From Oscillospiraceae bacterium (GTDB lineage Bacteria; Bacillota; Clostridia; Oscillospirales; Acutalibacteraceae): DNA of 44,886 nucleotides. Position numbers and translations under genes: made by a program. The stretch is from contig SVOC01000019.1 of NCBI GenBank assembly GCA_015066625.1, positions 1 through 44,886 of the forward strand, given 5' to 3'. The notes beneath the pieces were generated by a model. That model worked only from the letters and a program-made list of their open reading frames with translations, made no database searches and was not told where the DNA came from. The stretch's first letter is position 1; every line of letters begins with the position of its first letter. Of this stretch, positions 6,580 to 14,554 are shown in pieces.

Positions 6580-8763
6580 ATGATTCTGGCTAAAACACTT
6601 GTTTTAACCGAAAAACCCTCCGTTGCAAGAGATATCGCCCGTGTGCTGGGCTGCAAAAAGAACGGCAACGGATGTATAATCGGCGATAAATATATAATCA
6701 CCTGGGCGCTGGGTCACCTTGTCACTCTGGCAGACCCCGAAGCCTATGACAACAAATACAAAACCTGGCGTATGGACGACCTTCCCATGCTTCCGGGACA
6801 TATGAAGCTGGTTGTTATCGGTCAGACCTCAAAGCAGTTCAAGGCAGTAAGCTCACTCCTTGGCAGTAATGAAGTTGACAAGGTTGTTATTGCAACCGAC
6901 GCAGGCCGCGAAGGCGAGCTTGTTGCACGCTGGATTATTCAGAAGGCAAACTGCAGAAAGCCTATGTTCAGACTCTGGATTTCATCACAGACGGATAAGG
7001 CAATCCGTGAGGGCTTTGCCTCATTGAAGCCTGCTTCTCAATACGATAATCTCTACCGCAGTGCACAGTGCAGAGCAGAAGCAGACTGGCTTATCGGTCT
7101 TAATGTGAGCCGTGCACTTACCTGCAAACACAATGCCCAGCTTTCCGCAGGCAGAGTACAGACACCCACTCTTGCCATGATAGTAAAGCGTGAAGAAGAA
7201 ATTCTCAGATTCAGGTCAAAGGATTATTTTACCGTCAAAGCGGATTTCGGCGGATTTTCCGCAATATACAAAGACAGCCGCAATCAGGCAAGATTCTTTG
7301 ATGCATCGGCGGCACAGCAGATTGCAGATGCGGTAAAAGGCGGCAGAGGAATTATCTCTGAAGTAAAAAAAGTCTACCGTTTCAAAGCACCTCCTGCAGC
7401 ATACGACCTTACGGAGCTTCAGAGGGATGCCAACAAAAAATACGGCTATTCCGCAAAGCAGACTCTCTCTCTTATGCAGAGTCTTTACGAAACTCATAAG
7501 CTCCTCACCTACCCCAGAACGGATTCACGCTACATTACAAAGGATGTTGCCGCAACATTGCCCGAAAGACTCCGTGCAATAGCGGTGGGACCCTATAAAG
7601 ATGGGGCAAACTCGGTGCTCCGTGCAAAACCCCTTCAGACAAAATATATCGTAAACGATGCCAAGGTTACAGACCATCACGCCATAATTCCCACCGAGCA
7701 GTATGTTGACCTTAACAAGCTTTCAAGGGAAGAACGCCATATATATGATTTGGTTGTACGCCGTTTTCTTGCGGTACTCAGCACACCCTTTGAATATGAC
7801 GAAATGCAGGTTACCGTAACCGTGGGCAAGCACAAATTCTATACAAAAGGTCAGGCTGTGAAATCAGCCGGCTGGAAGGCTCTCTATGATTCGTCTCTTT
7901 CCGATGAAGATGAGGGCGATGAGGATATTTCGTCACAGTCGCTGCCTCCCCTTGTGCAGGGTGCAAGCGTCAATGTGGGCGGGGTACGCCTTGTTGCAGG
8001 CAAAACCTCACCTCCCGCAAGATACACCGAAGCAACCCTGCTTTCAGCAATGGAAAACCCCACGGGCCAGGTTGACGACGGCTCGCTGAAAGATGCTCTC
8101 AAGACCGCAGGCGGTCTGGGCACACCTGCCACAAGAGCAGATATAATCGAAAAACTCTTTGATTCCTTCTGCGTTGAACGCAGAGGCAAGGAAATCTTCC
8201 CCACATCAAAGGGCAAGCAGCTTATTGACATCGTACCCGCCGACCTTAAATCCGCCGAGCTTACCGCAAGGTGGGAGCAAAGGCTTTCGCTTATAGCCAA
8301 AGGCAGTGCCGACAGCAGAAAATTCATCGAAGAAATGCGTGACTACGCAAGCTCACTTGTAAGCTCCGTTAAATCGGATGATGCCAAGTATAAGCACGAT
8401 AATATGACCCGAGAGCCCTGCCCGGAATGTGGCAAATACCTGCTTGAAGTCAACGGCAAAAAGGGTAAAATGCTTGTTTGTCAGGACAGAGAATGCGGTT
8501 ACCGTAAAAGTATATCCGTTATCACCAACGCTCGCTGCCCCGAATGCCACAAAAAGCTTGAAATGCGCGGTGAGGGTGACAAAAAAGCATTTTTCTGCGT
8601 CTGCGGATACAGAGAAAAGCTTACCGACTTTGAAAAGCGAAAAGAAAGTGCAGGCGCAGGTAAAAGGGATGTTGCAAAATATATGCAGCAGCAATCAAAG
8701 CAAAAAACATCAAGTAATCCCCTTGCCGACCAGCTTGCAAAATGGATGGAGGAAAACCAATGA
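6580..8763 (+). CDS. topB: DNA topoisomerase III
   Basis: 727 residues, type IA topoisomerase that passes single strands to decatenate or relax negatively supercoiled DNA. The Toprim domain has TEKPS (E11) and ATDAGREGE (D107-E111), and the active-site tyrosine is Y311 in LLTYPRTDSRYI. Further motifs are AGRVQTPTLAM (about 190-200) and the DHHAIIPT segment. Two zinc ribbons at the C-terminus (CPEC at 614 and CPEC at 653) extend the family core. AAAGGAAG precedes the ATG, and TATAAT at 6544-6549 gives a probable -10. Full-length and chromosomal in style. First gene of a four-gene run, overlapping the next by four bases. Confidence 0.95.
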   Translation: MILAKTLVLTEKPSVARDIARVLGCKKNGNGCIIGDKYIITWALGHLVTLADPEAYDNKYKTWRMDDLPMLPGHMKLVVIGQTSKQFKAVSSLLGSNEVDKVVIATDAGREGELVARWIIQKANCRKPMFRLWISSQTDKAIREGFASLKPASQYDNLYRSAQCRAEADWLIGLNVSRALTCKHNAQLSAGRVQTPTLAMIVKREEEILRFRSKDYFTVKADFGGFSAIYKDSRNQARFFDASAAQQIADAVKGGRGIISEVKKVYRFKAPPAAYDLTELQRDANKKYGYSAKQTLSLMQSLYETHKLLTYPRTDSRYITKDVAATLPERLRAIAVGPYKDGANSVLRAKPLQTKYIVNDAKVTDHHAIIPTEQYVDLNKLSREERHIYDLVVRRFLAVLSTPFEYDEMQVTVTVGKHKFYTKGQAVKSAGWKALYDSSLSDEDEGDEDISSQSLPPLVQGASVNVGGVRLVAGKTSPPARYTEATLLSAMENPTGQVDDGSLKDALKTAGGLGTPATRADIIEKLFDSFCVERRGKEIFPTSKGKQLIDIVPADLKSAELTARWEQRLSLIAKGSADSRKFIEEMRDYASSLVSSVKSDDAKYKHDNMTREPCPECGKYLLEVNGKKGKMLVCQDRECGYRKSISVITNARCPECHKKLEMRGEGDKKAFFCVCGYREKLTDFEKRKESAGAGKRDVAKYMQQQSKQKTSSNPLADQLAKWMEENQ

Positions 8764-10379
8764 AACGTTTTCTTTCTTTGATTACGGTTTTTGCCCTGCT
8801 CATTACCTGCACATCCTGTTCAGGAGGCGGCAACAAAGCCATATCTTACAGCCTCAGTGCATCACCCTCAACCCTTGACCCTCAGTATGCAACGGATACA
8901 GGTGCTCACATAATCATCGGCAACACCTTTGAAGGTCTTATGCGTCTTTCCGAAAACGGGGAGGTCGTAAACGCTCTTGCGGAAAGCCATACCGTTTCTT
9001 CCGACGGGCTTACCTACACCTTCAATCTCAAGCACGACACCGAATGGTACTGCCCTTCCGTGCTCAAAAGAGAATTCGGTGAAGAATTCTACAATAAATT
9101 TTCAACAGAAAAAGTAACTGCAAGGGATTTTGTTTTTGCCATGCAGAGAGCTGTTTCGCCCAACACGGGCTCGCCCTCGGCACACCGCCTTTTCATCATT
9201 GAAAATGCGGCGGAAATTCATTCCGGCAAAGCAGATGCTTCGGCTCTGGGCGTTACCGCACCGGATGATTACACTCTTATCATAAAGCTGAATGAAAAAA
9301 GCCCCGATTTTCTTGAAAGACTGACGGAAAGCGTATTTATGCCCTGCAATGAAGATTTCTTCAATTCAATGAACGGCAGATACGGTCTTACCCACAGGCA
9401 TATTCTTTGCAACGGCCCGTTTTATGTAGGCTCCTGGGCAAAGGATGACTCTCTTTCCATAAGAAGAAACAAATATTACTCGGGCTCACGTGAGGTGCTC
9501 CCAAGCTCCGTTAACTTTGATTTCGGTTTTGACCTTAAAACCGTTTCTTCACGCATATCCTCCGCATCACTTTCGGCGGCAATGCTCCCTCCCGATTGCG
9601 CTCTGCCCGAAAACTCAACCGTCATAAAAGAAAACAAAAACTCGGTTTTCGGTTTTATTTTCAACTGCAAAGATAAATACACCCAAAACCTCAATGTAAG
9701 ACTTGCACTGTGCAACTCCGTTGACAGAAGCCTCTTTTCGCAGGAAATTAACGGCGCAACGCCTATGAGCGGATTCGTACCCGAAAGCTGTTCAATGGGC
9801 AGTTCAGGATACTGCGAAACCGTAGGCGGCAGAACTCCGCAGATAAACCAAAACACCGCCGCGGCTCAGGCATACTGGCGCACGGCACTTACGGAGCTTG
9901 ACAAGGATGTTGTTCAGCTTACGGTGCTCTGCCCCGAATGGCTCGACAATCAGGTGCGCCGTCAGCTGCAAATCTGGCAGCAGACTCTGGGCATAAGCCT
10001 TGGTATATCCATAGAAACAAAAACTCCCGAAGAGATTCAGGCGGCTGTGAATTCAGGTAATTTTCAGATTGCCCTTGCAGGCATTGAAGCTGAGCAGGAC
10101 AGTGCTGTTGACTTTCTTGCATCTCTCAGAAACGGCGGAGTCATGGGCTTCAATTCCGATGAATACGGCATTGTTATCGACCGACTTCTCACCGTTGAGG
10201 ATGAAAACGACCTTCTTGGCGGATGCTACACTGCGGAAAACTATATTCTTCAGCAGGGCTACTGCTACCCCCTTTACTGCCGTTCAAGCCGCTTTGTTGT
10301 AAATAACGACATTGAGGGCATAACTCTGGGCAATTCCGAAAGCACGGTTTGCTTTATCGGCACAAAGAGGTACGACTGA
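8760..10379 (+). CDS. ABC-type oligopeptide-binding lipoprotein (SBP family 5)
   Basis: 539 residues. The short signal peptide ends near TCTSC (probable lipid-modified Cys at 17 or 20). The family pattern is clear: SASPSTLDPQYATDTGAHII, GLTYTFNLKHDTEWYCP, VTARDFVFAMQRAV, VTAPDDYTLIIKLNEKSPDFLERL and NGPFYVGSW. These proteins capture peptides outside the membrane and pass them to an Opp-type permease. No permease or ATPase genes are nearby, so this is an orphan receptor. The ATG overlaps the topB stop by four bases. The cargo is unknown. Confidence 0.88.
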   Translation: MKRFLSLITVFALLITCTSCSGGGNKAISYSLSASPSTLDPQYATDTGAHIIIGNTFEGLMRLSENGEVVNALAESHTVSSDGLTYTFNLKHDTEWYCPSVLKREFGEEFYNKFSTEKVTARDFVFAMQRAVSPNTGSPSAHRLFIIENAAEIHSGKADASALGVTAPDDYTLIIKLNEKSPDFLERLTESVFMPCNEDFFNSMNGRYGLTHRHILCNGPFYVGSWAKDDSLSIRRNKYYSGSREVLPSSVNFDFGFDLKTVSSRISSASLSAAMLPPDCALPENSTVIKENKNSVFGFIFNCKDKYTQNLNVRLALCNSVDRSLFSQEINGATPMSGFVPESCSMGSSGYCETVGGRTPQINQNTAAAQAYWRTALTELDKDVVQLTVLCPEWLDNQVRRQLQIWQQTLGISLGISIETKTPEEIQAAVNSGNFQIALAGIEAEQDSAVDFLASLRNGGVMGFNSDEYGIVIDRLLTVEDENDLLGGCYTAENYILQQGYCYPLYCRSSRFVVNNDIEGITLGNSESTVCFIGTKRYD

Positions 10380-10813
10380 TGAAAAGAAAAATCGTTACTT
10401 TTCTTTGCTGGCTTGCGGTTGCGGCATGTATGGGCGTTATATTTTATTTTTCAGCCCAGCCTGCCCAGGTTTCACAATCCGTAAGCGACGGATTCGCTTT
10501 TGCCTTTAACTTGCCCTTCGGCAGTTTTATAGTCCGCAAAGCTGCTCACTTCCTTGAATTTGCAGGGCTTTCCGTTCTCATTTTCAACGCACTTCACAGC
10601 ACATACGGCAAATTCAGACCTTTTGTATCATTCATAATCACCGCTCTTTATGCACTGACAGACGAAATCCACCAGATTTTCGTTGACGGGCGTGCCTGCC
10701 GTTTTTTTGACTGGGTTGTTGATTGCTCAGGTGCGGCGGCAGCGCTGATTTTTGTGTGTCTGATTGTTTATATTTCAGACAAAAAGAAAAGGAGATGTTA
10801 CGATGACCGATAA
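10379..10813 (+). CDS. VanZ family membrane protein
   Basis: 144 residues with an N-terminal span, the VanZ signature KAAHFLEFAGLSVLIFNA, then ALYALTDEIHQIFVDGRACRFFDWVVDCSGAAAAL and a last membrane span. VanZ-like proteins are small membrane proteins; one confers low-level teicoplanin resistance, but most, like this one outside a van cluster, have unknown functions. The ATG overlaps the preceding TGA by one base, and the gene overlaps the next by 11 bases, so all are in one operon. Confidence 0.87.
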   Translation: MKRKIVTFLCWLAVAACMGVIFYFSAQPAQVSQSVSDGFAFAFNLPFGSFIVRKAAHFLEFAGLSVLIFNALHSTYGKFRPFVSFIITALYALTDEIHQIFVDGRACRFFDWVVDCSGAAAALIFVCLIVYISDKKKRRCYDDR

Positions 10814-12092
10814 CGAAAAAATTATGATTGCAGGCTGTGCGGCAGGTGCCGCAGCGGCAACAGTACCTGCGGTTTACGGTTTTATGAAAGCAACCGCAAG
10901 GCAGCCCATCTGCGACAAGGATTTTCTCCGTGCGGAAGACGGCGGTTTCATCTCCGAATGCGGTGCACCCACCGTGCTCAGAGGCATAAATCTTAACGAC
11001 GACCTTTTCTGGTATAAGAAAGACGGTCTTGACGAAAGCTCAAAAACCGCCGATGTTTTTGCCGCACTTGAAGAACGCTTTGGCAGATACGGTACAAGAC
11101 AGCTTGCTCAAAAATACAACGAGGGCTTTATTACTGCATCCGATATCAAAAAAATCGCAAAGCTTGGTGCAAACTGCGTAAGAATTCCTCTGCGTTACAA
11201 ATTCCTTTTCAGCAAGGAAAACTGCAAGGGAGATATTGATTTTGACCGCCTTGATTACATTATTGAAAAGTGCAGAAAAGCAGGGCTTTATGTTATTCTT
11301 GACCTGCACTCCGCACCGGGCTTCCAGAATACGGATTCCGCCTGCGGCAAAAACGAAGAAAGCGTGCTTTTCAGCTCATCGAAAGAAGGCTTTGAGGCAA
11401 GAAACGCAACCGTAAGACTGTGGACACAGATTGCCGCACACTACAAGGATGAGCCTGCCGTTGCGGCATACGACCTGCTTAACAGACCTCTTAACCGCAT
11501 TGCCCGGTGGGAAGAAAGCCTTGATATGCTTCACAAATTTTACAGAAGGCTTCTCAAAGCCATCCGCAATGTGGATGAAAAACACATAATAATTTTTGAA
11601 GCCGCAGGTGCACCCCACACCCTGCCTTCACCCGAAAAATTCAAGGGTGAAAATATTGCATACGGTATTTATTCACATTGCAACACCACCTTTGAAATTC
11701 AGGCACTCGTAAACGGCATAAAGAAATTCAAAGAAAGCGGCATACCCTTTGTTATCTGCAAGCTCCGTGCAGAAGAGAATCTCGCCTCATCACTTGAAGC
11801 AATGAACGATAACGGAATTTCCTGGCTTGCAGGCGACTACAAGGGTTCGGGACTTAAATCCGCCTTCCTTTACGGCGGCAGTGTGCCCGAAGCTGACCTT
11901 ACCTTTGACAGCTACGATGTTATCGGTGAAAAATGGTCAAAGCCCCTTGCCACAAAGAATTTTGAACTCAACAAAGAAATGAGTACCGTTCTTAAAAACG
12001 CCTTCAAATACGGTGCAATAAGCATTGTGAAGCCCGAAGGCAAGCCGAAATTCAGAGCAAAGATGGGTTCAAGGCTCATTTACGGTAAATAA
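10803..12092 (+). CDS. GH5-fold protein with both catalytic glutamates lost (pseudoenzyme)
   Basis: 429 residues. A hydrophobic N-terminal segment (8-30) may anchor it. The GH5 barrel is recognisable: LRGINLNDDLFW (59-70), GANCVRIPLRY (122-132), GLYVILDLHSAPGFQN (161-176), WTQIAAHYKDEPAVAAYDLLNRP (207-229) and WLAGDYKGSG near 345. The acid/base motif NEP reads NRP (R228, codon AGA at 11484), and the strand that should end in the nucleophile (VxGEF) reads VICKLR (K320 at 11760). Hydrolysis by the GH5 mechanism is therefore unlikely; a binding or scaffold role is inferred. GGAGATG precedes ATG 10803. Last gene of the topB operon. Confidence 0.8.
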   Translation: MTDNEKIMIAGCAAGAAAATVPAVYGFMKATARQPICDKDFLRAEDGGFISECGAPTVLRGINLNDDLFWYKKDGLDESSKTADVFAALEERFGRYGTRQLAQKYNEGFITASDIKKIAKLGANCVRIPLRYKFLFSKENCKGDIDFDRLDYIIEKCRKAGLYVILDLHSAPGFQNTDSACGKNEESVLFSSSKEGFEARNATVRLWTQIAAHYKDEPAVAAYDLLNRPLNRIARWEESLDMLHKFYRRLLKAIRNVDEKHIIIFEAAGAPHTLPSPEKFKGENIAYGIYSHCNTTFEIQALVNGIKKFKESGIPFVICKLRAEENLASSLEAMNDNGISWLAGDYKGSGLKSAFLYGGSVPEADLTFDSYDVIGEKWSKPLATKNFELNKEMSTVLKNAFKYGAISIVKPEGKPKFRAKMGSRLIYGK

Positions 12093-12100
12093 AAAATCAC

Positions 12101-12125
12101 AGCCGTCGGCAACAAGCTGACGGCT
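12101..12125. terminator. bidirectional terminator
   Basis: AGCCGTC/GACGGCT stem between convergent genes, flanked by AAAAAATCAC on the left and GATTTTTAC on the right. Confidence 0.75.
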
Positions 12126-12130
12126 GATTT

Positions 12131-12664
12131 TTACTTTATACCGTATTTACCTGCATAATCAAGAACAATATTGCGAAAATGCTCCGATTTAAAGCTGTTT
12201 TTAACGTCCGTAAGGTCAACATATGCTCCCGATTTCAAGTTTTGTATTATCGCCTCCGCAACAAAGCATTCAAACAGCCTTTCATCCGAAAAAGCCTGCT
12301 CAACATCCGTGTTCATTCTCTCATTTATCCCCTCAACGGCACTGCGGTATATCAGGTTATCCTTTCCCAGAAGTCTGCCGCATTTTTCAAGGCAGGCAAT
12401 GCCTTCACGCATATCATTAACCGTAATTTTCCCTTTGAAATTCACAGCTTTCTCTCCGCCTGTAAGTATCGAGTCAACCGATGTTTCAAGCACCGTCGCA
12501 AGGTCAACGAGTATTCCCGTGTCGGGCAAAGTCTCGCCTCGCTCCCACTTGCTGACCGCCTGGAAAGATATGTTAAGCCTTTCTCCGAGCTGAGTCTGAG
12601 TTATCCCCTTTGCCCTTCTCAGTGTCGCTATCTGTAATCCGATTTTTTTCATATCAACCGACAT
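12131..12664 (-). CDS. XRE-family transcriptional regulator
   Basis: 177 residues. A Cro/CI-type helix-turn-helix occupies about residues 8-62 (IATLRRAKGITQTQLGERLNISFQAVSKWERGETLPDTGILVDLATVLETSVDSIL). The C-terminal 110 residues are a helical domain without recognised motifs, presumably for dimerisation or ligand sensing. AAAGGAG is spaced seven bases from the ATG. It stands alone between two terminators, so its target cannot be read from operon structure; autoregulation is the usual pattern. Confidence 0.85.
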   Translation of the reverse strand: MSVDMKKIGLQIATLRRAKGITQTQLGERLNISFQAVSKWERGETLPDTGILVDLATVLETSVDSILTGGEKAVNFKGKITVNDMREGIACLEKCGRLLGKDNLIYRSAVEGINERMNTDVEQAFSDERLFECFVAEAIIQNLKSGAYVDLTDVKNSFKSEHFRNIVLDYAGKYGIK

Positions 12665-12827
12665 AAAACGTCTCCTTTCAATTTGTTTCGTTTATAATTA
12701 TACCTGCAAATATCAATGTTTCAATAATCTGCCGGTTGAAACTTTACGGCAAAAATTTTTCTTATAAAACGTGTAAACCCCCTCGGATATACCAAGGGGG
12801 TTCTTTAAGCATAATATAAGTCAGAGC
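12665..12827. other. intergenic region with terminator hairpin
   Basis: Holds the upstream region of the XRE gene and, near 12775-12802, a C-rich/G5 hairpin (ending AAGGGGGTT) that terminates the zinc-ribbon gene on the minus strand. Nothing else is seen. Confidence 0.6.
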
Positions 12828-13106
12828 TTATGCCTGCTCCTGCTTCTTAGCAAAGCACTCGCTGCAATAAACAGGTCTGTCCTCACGGGGCTTAAAGGGA
12901 ACCTTTGCAACTCCACCGCAGGAATCACATGTTGCTTCAAACCACTCACGCTCGCCACGTGCAGCATTCTTGCGTGCAGCACGGCAATCCTTGCAACGCT
13001 GGGGCTCATTTACAAAGCCTTTTTCAGCATAGAATTCCTGTTCGCCTGCAGTGAAAGTGAATTCATTGCCGCATTCCTTACAGATGAGAGTCTTGTCTTC
13101 GTACAT
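12828..13106 (-). CDS. small zinc-ribbon protein (two CxxC pairs per half)
   Basis: 92 residues. N-terminal half: CKEC (9-12) and CKDC (38-41), spaced as in the 'probable zinc-ribbon' family around FTFTAGEQEFYAEKGFVNEPQRCKDC. C-terminal half: CDSC and CSEC, matching the CxxCG...PVYCSECF tail. Similar cytosolic proteins of unknown function are frequent in Clostridia. GAGGTT precedes the ATG. It lies 50 bases after sigH and may be co-transcribed with it. Its role is not known; nucleic-acid or protein binding is possible. Confidence 0.8.
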   Translation of the reverse strand: MYEDKTLICKECGNEFTFTAGEQEFYAEKGFVNEPQRCKDCRAARKNAARGEREWFEATCDSCGGVAKVPFKPREDRPVYCSECFAKKQEQA

Positions 13107-13156
13107 TGTTTTTAACCTCGCTTGAAAATATTTTTTATTCTACCCCTTGCGGAGCA

Positions 13157-13735
13157 TTATAAACCCAATAAAGTGCGCATCTTTTTGCGTATGCGCTGTA
13201 AAGCATTATCAACCGCTTTATCACTGCAACCCAGCTTATGAGCAATCTGCGAATAGCTCATATCAAGCAGTCTCAGGTCAACAACCTGCTTTTCAAAATC
13301 CGAAAGCTCCTCTGTAAGAAGATCTCTGATGTGCTCCGAACTTTCCTTTTCGGATACTATGTTGGCAGGGTCGGTGCTTGAATCCGTCACATCAACATCG
13401 GATGTTTCGTAAGGCACGGCTTTTGAAAGGGCGGCGTTCTTATTGTTGAAACTTGTCCTCACCGCTGAAACAATACGGTTGTTTATGCAGACCTCGGCAT
13501 ATGCTTTAAATGAACCTTTTGAAGCGTCGAATGTTTTAACCGCATCGAGAAAACCCAGCATACCCTCCTGAGCAAGGTCATCGCCGGAAATCCTTGGTCC
13601 TGCGAACCCGGAAGCCTTTGCCCTTGCAACGGGAGTTACCGCCGCAATCAGAAGCGCCATTGATGCATCGTCGCCGTTGGCGGCACGGACCGCAAGCTCC
13701 TCATCCGTCAGGGTTATTTTGCTTTTTTCGCACAT
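13157..13735 (-). CDS. sigH: RNA polymerase sigma factor of the SigH (Spo0H) type
   Basis: 192 residues. Region 2: DDLAQEGMLGFLDAVKTFDASKGSFKAYAEVCINNRIVSAVRTSFNNKN closely follows the Spo0H pattern (DIVQEGMIGLYKAI...SFKAFAELCITRQIITAIKTATRQKH). Region 4: LSDFEKQVVDLRLLDMSYSQIAHKLGCSDKAVDNALQRIRKKM matches the SIDNALQR helix of SigH. In spore formers SigH drives entry into sporulation and stationary-phase genes. GAGGTAG precedes the ATG, and a consensus promoter lies upstream. A related sigma of another name cannot be fully excluded. Confidence 0.82.
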   Translation of the reverse strand: MCEKSKITLTDEELAVRAANGDDASMALLIAAVTPVARAKASGFAGPRISGDDLAQEGMLGFLDAVKTFDASKGSFKAYAEVCINNRIVSAVRTSFNNKNAALSKAVPYETSDVDVTDSSTDPANIVSEKESSEHIRDLLTEELSDFEKQVVDLRLLDMSYSQIAHKLGCSDKAVDNALQRIRKKMRTLLGL

Positions 13736-13765
13736 TGGACTACCTCATTTTTATTGTTCCATAAT

Positions 13766-13794
13766 ATCATAATCCTTTTTTTGAATTTTGTCAA
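13766..13794 (-). promoter_or_regulatory. sigma-A promoter of sigH
   Basis: On the minus strand TTGACA (13789-13794), exactly 17 bases, TATGAT (13766-13771). The AUG of sigH lies about 30 bases further. Confidence 0.75.
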
Positions 13795-13956
13795 CAACAT
13801 TTTTGCAACATATCCGTTTATTTTTTGTTAATTGTGACGAAAGCATACAAAAAATGCAACATATTGTGTTTTTTTATCCGCTTAATTTATCCGCAGTCAG
13901 AATTTTTCATCTGTAAGCCAACATAATCGGTAAAAAATATATACGGAGTGATATAA

Positions 13957-14496
13957 ATGGACAATTCAAAAAAACTATGGCAGATAGTAACCCTGCTTGC
14001 TGCAGACCTTGCACTGCTGGTTCTGATTTCACTGCTTTCTTCGCCGACGGCAGGGGCAATGCATATGGGTCACAGCGGCGAAAAGGTGGCGGTTATTCAG
14101 CAGAAGCTTTGCGAAAATAAATTTTATTCGGGAGAAATCAGCGGAAAATACAGCATGGAAACACGCTCTGCCGTTAAAAATTTTCAGGAGCATTCAGGGC
14201 TTGAATCAAGCGGCGAAACGGACTATGCAACAATAAGCGCAATGGGAATAAGTTCCCGTACTCACCTCTGCTTTACCGCCGAGGCAGAGCTTCTTGCAAG
14301 ATGTGTGCAGGAAAGCGGCAGTGTGGGATATCCTTCCATGCTGAAAGCCGCAGAAGAAATTTTAAGCAAAACAAAAGCCGCCCGTACTCTGGGCAGCTAT
14401 GTTTGTGAATATTATCCCGATGTTATCGATTCTCCCGAGCCTTCGCCTGAGGCATACACCGCAGCCTTGCATGCATTACTAAACAGATATTTGTAA
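13957..14496 (+). CDS. membrane-anchored peptidoglycan-binding protein, degenerate SleB-like
   Basis: 179 residues: N-terminal membrane span (about 8-28), peptidoglycan-binding type 1 domain (37-95: HSGEKVAVIQQKLCENKFYSGEISGKYSMETRSAVKNFQ), then a C-terminal part resembling the cortex lytic SleB/CwlJ domain (LLARCVQESGSVGYPSMLKAAEEIL against LLARxVxGEARGExYxGQVAVAAVxL). The ARGE element and the downstream NR motif of active enzymes are missing, though a Glu (E119) remains, so hydrolytic activity is doubtful. It could be a cortex-binding regulator of germination (inference). GGAGTGAT precedes the ATG. Divergent from sigH. Confidence 0.72.
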   Translation: MDNSKKLWQIVTLLAADLALLVLISLLSSPTAGAMHMGHSGEKVAVIQQKLCENKFYSGEISGKYSMETRSAVKNFQEHSGLESSGETDYATISAMGISSRTHLCFTAEAELLARCVQESGSVGYPSMLKAAEEILSKTKAARTLGSYVCEYYPDVIDSPEPSPEAYTAALHALLNRYL

Positions 14497-14504
14497 ATTA
14501 TTTG

Positions 14505-14532
14505 TTGAAAAAAGAAGAGTGCGTGATATAAT
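14505..14532 (+). promoter_or_regulatory. sigma-A promoter of the TIR-receptor gene
   Basis: TTGAAA (14505-14510), 16-base spacer, TATAAT (14527-14532), starting just after the stop of the previous gene. AAAGGATG and the ATG follow. Confidence 0.7.
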
Positions 14533-14554
14533 TAATCAAAAGGATGTGAAGAAA

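Noticed and set aside
14519-14554. Upstream in-frame ATG for the TIR protein
   Set aside because: It falls on the predicted -10/start region and has no Shine-Dalgarno, while ATG 14555 has one.
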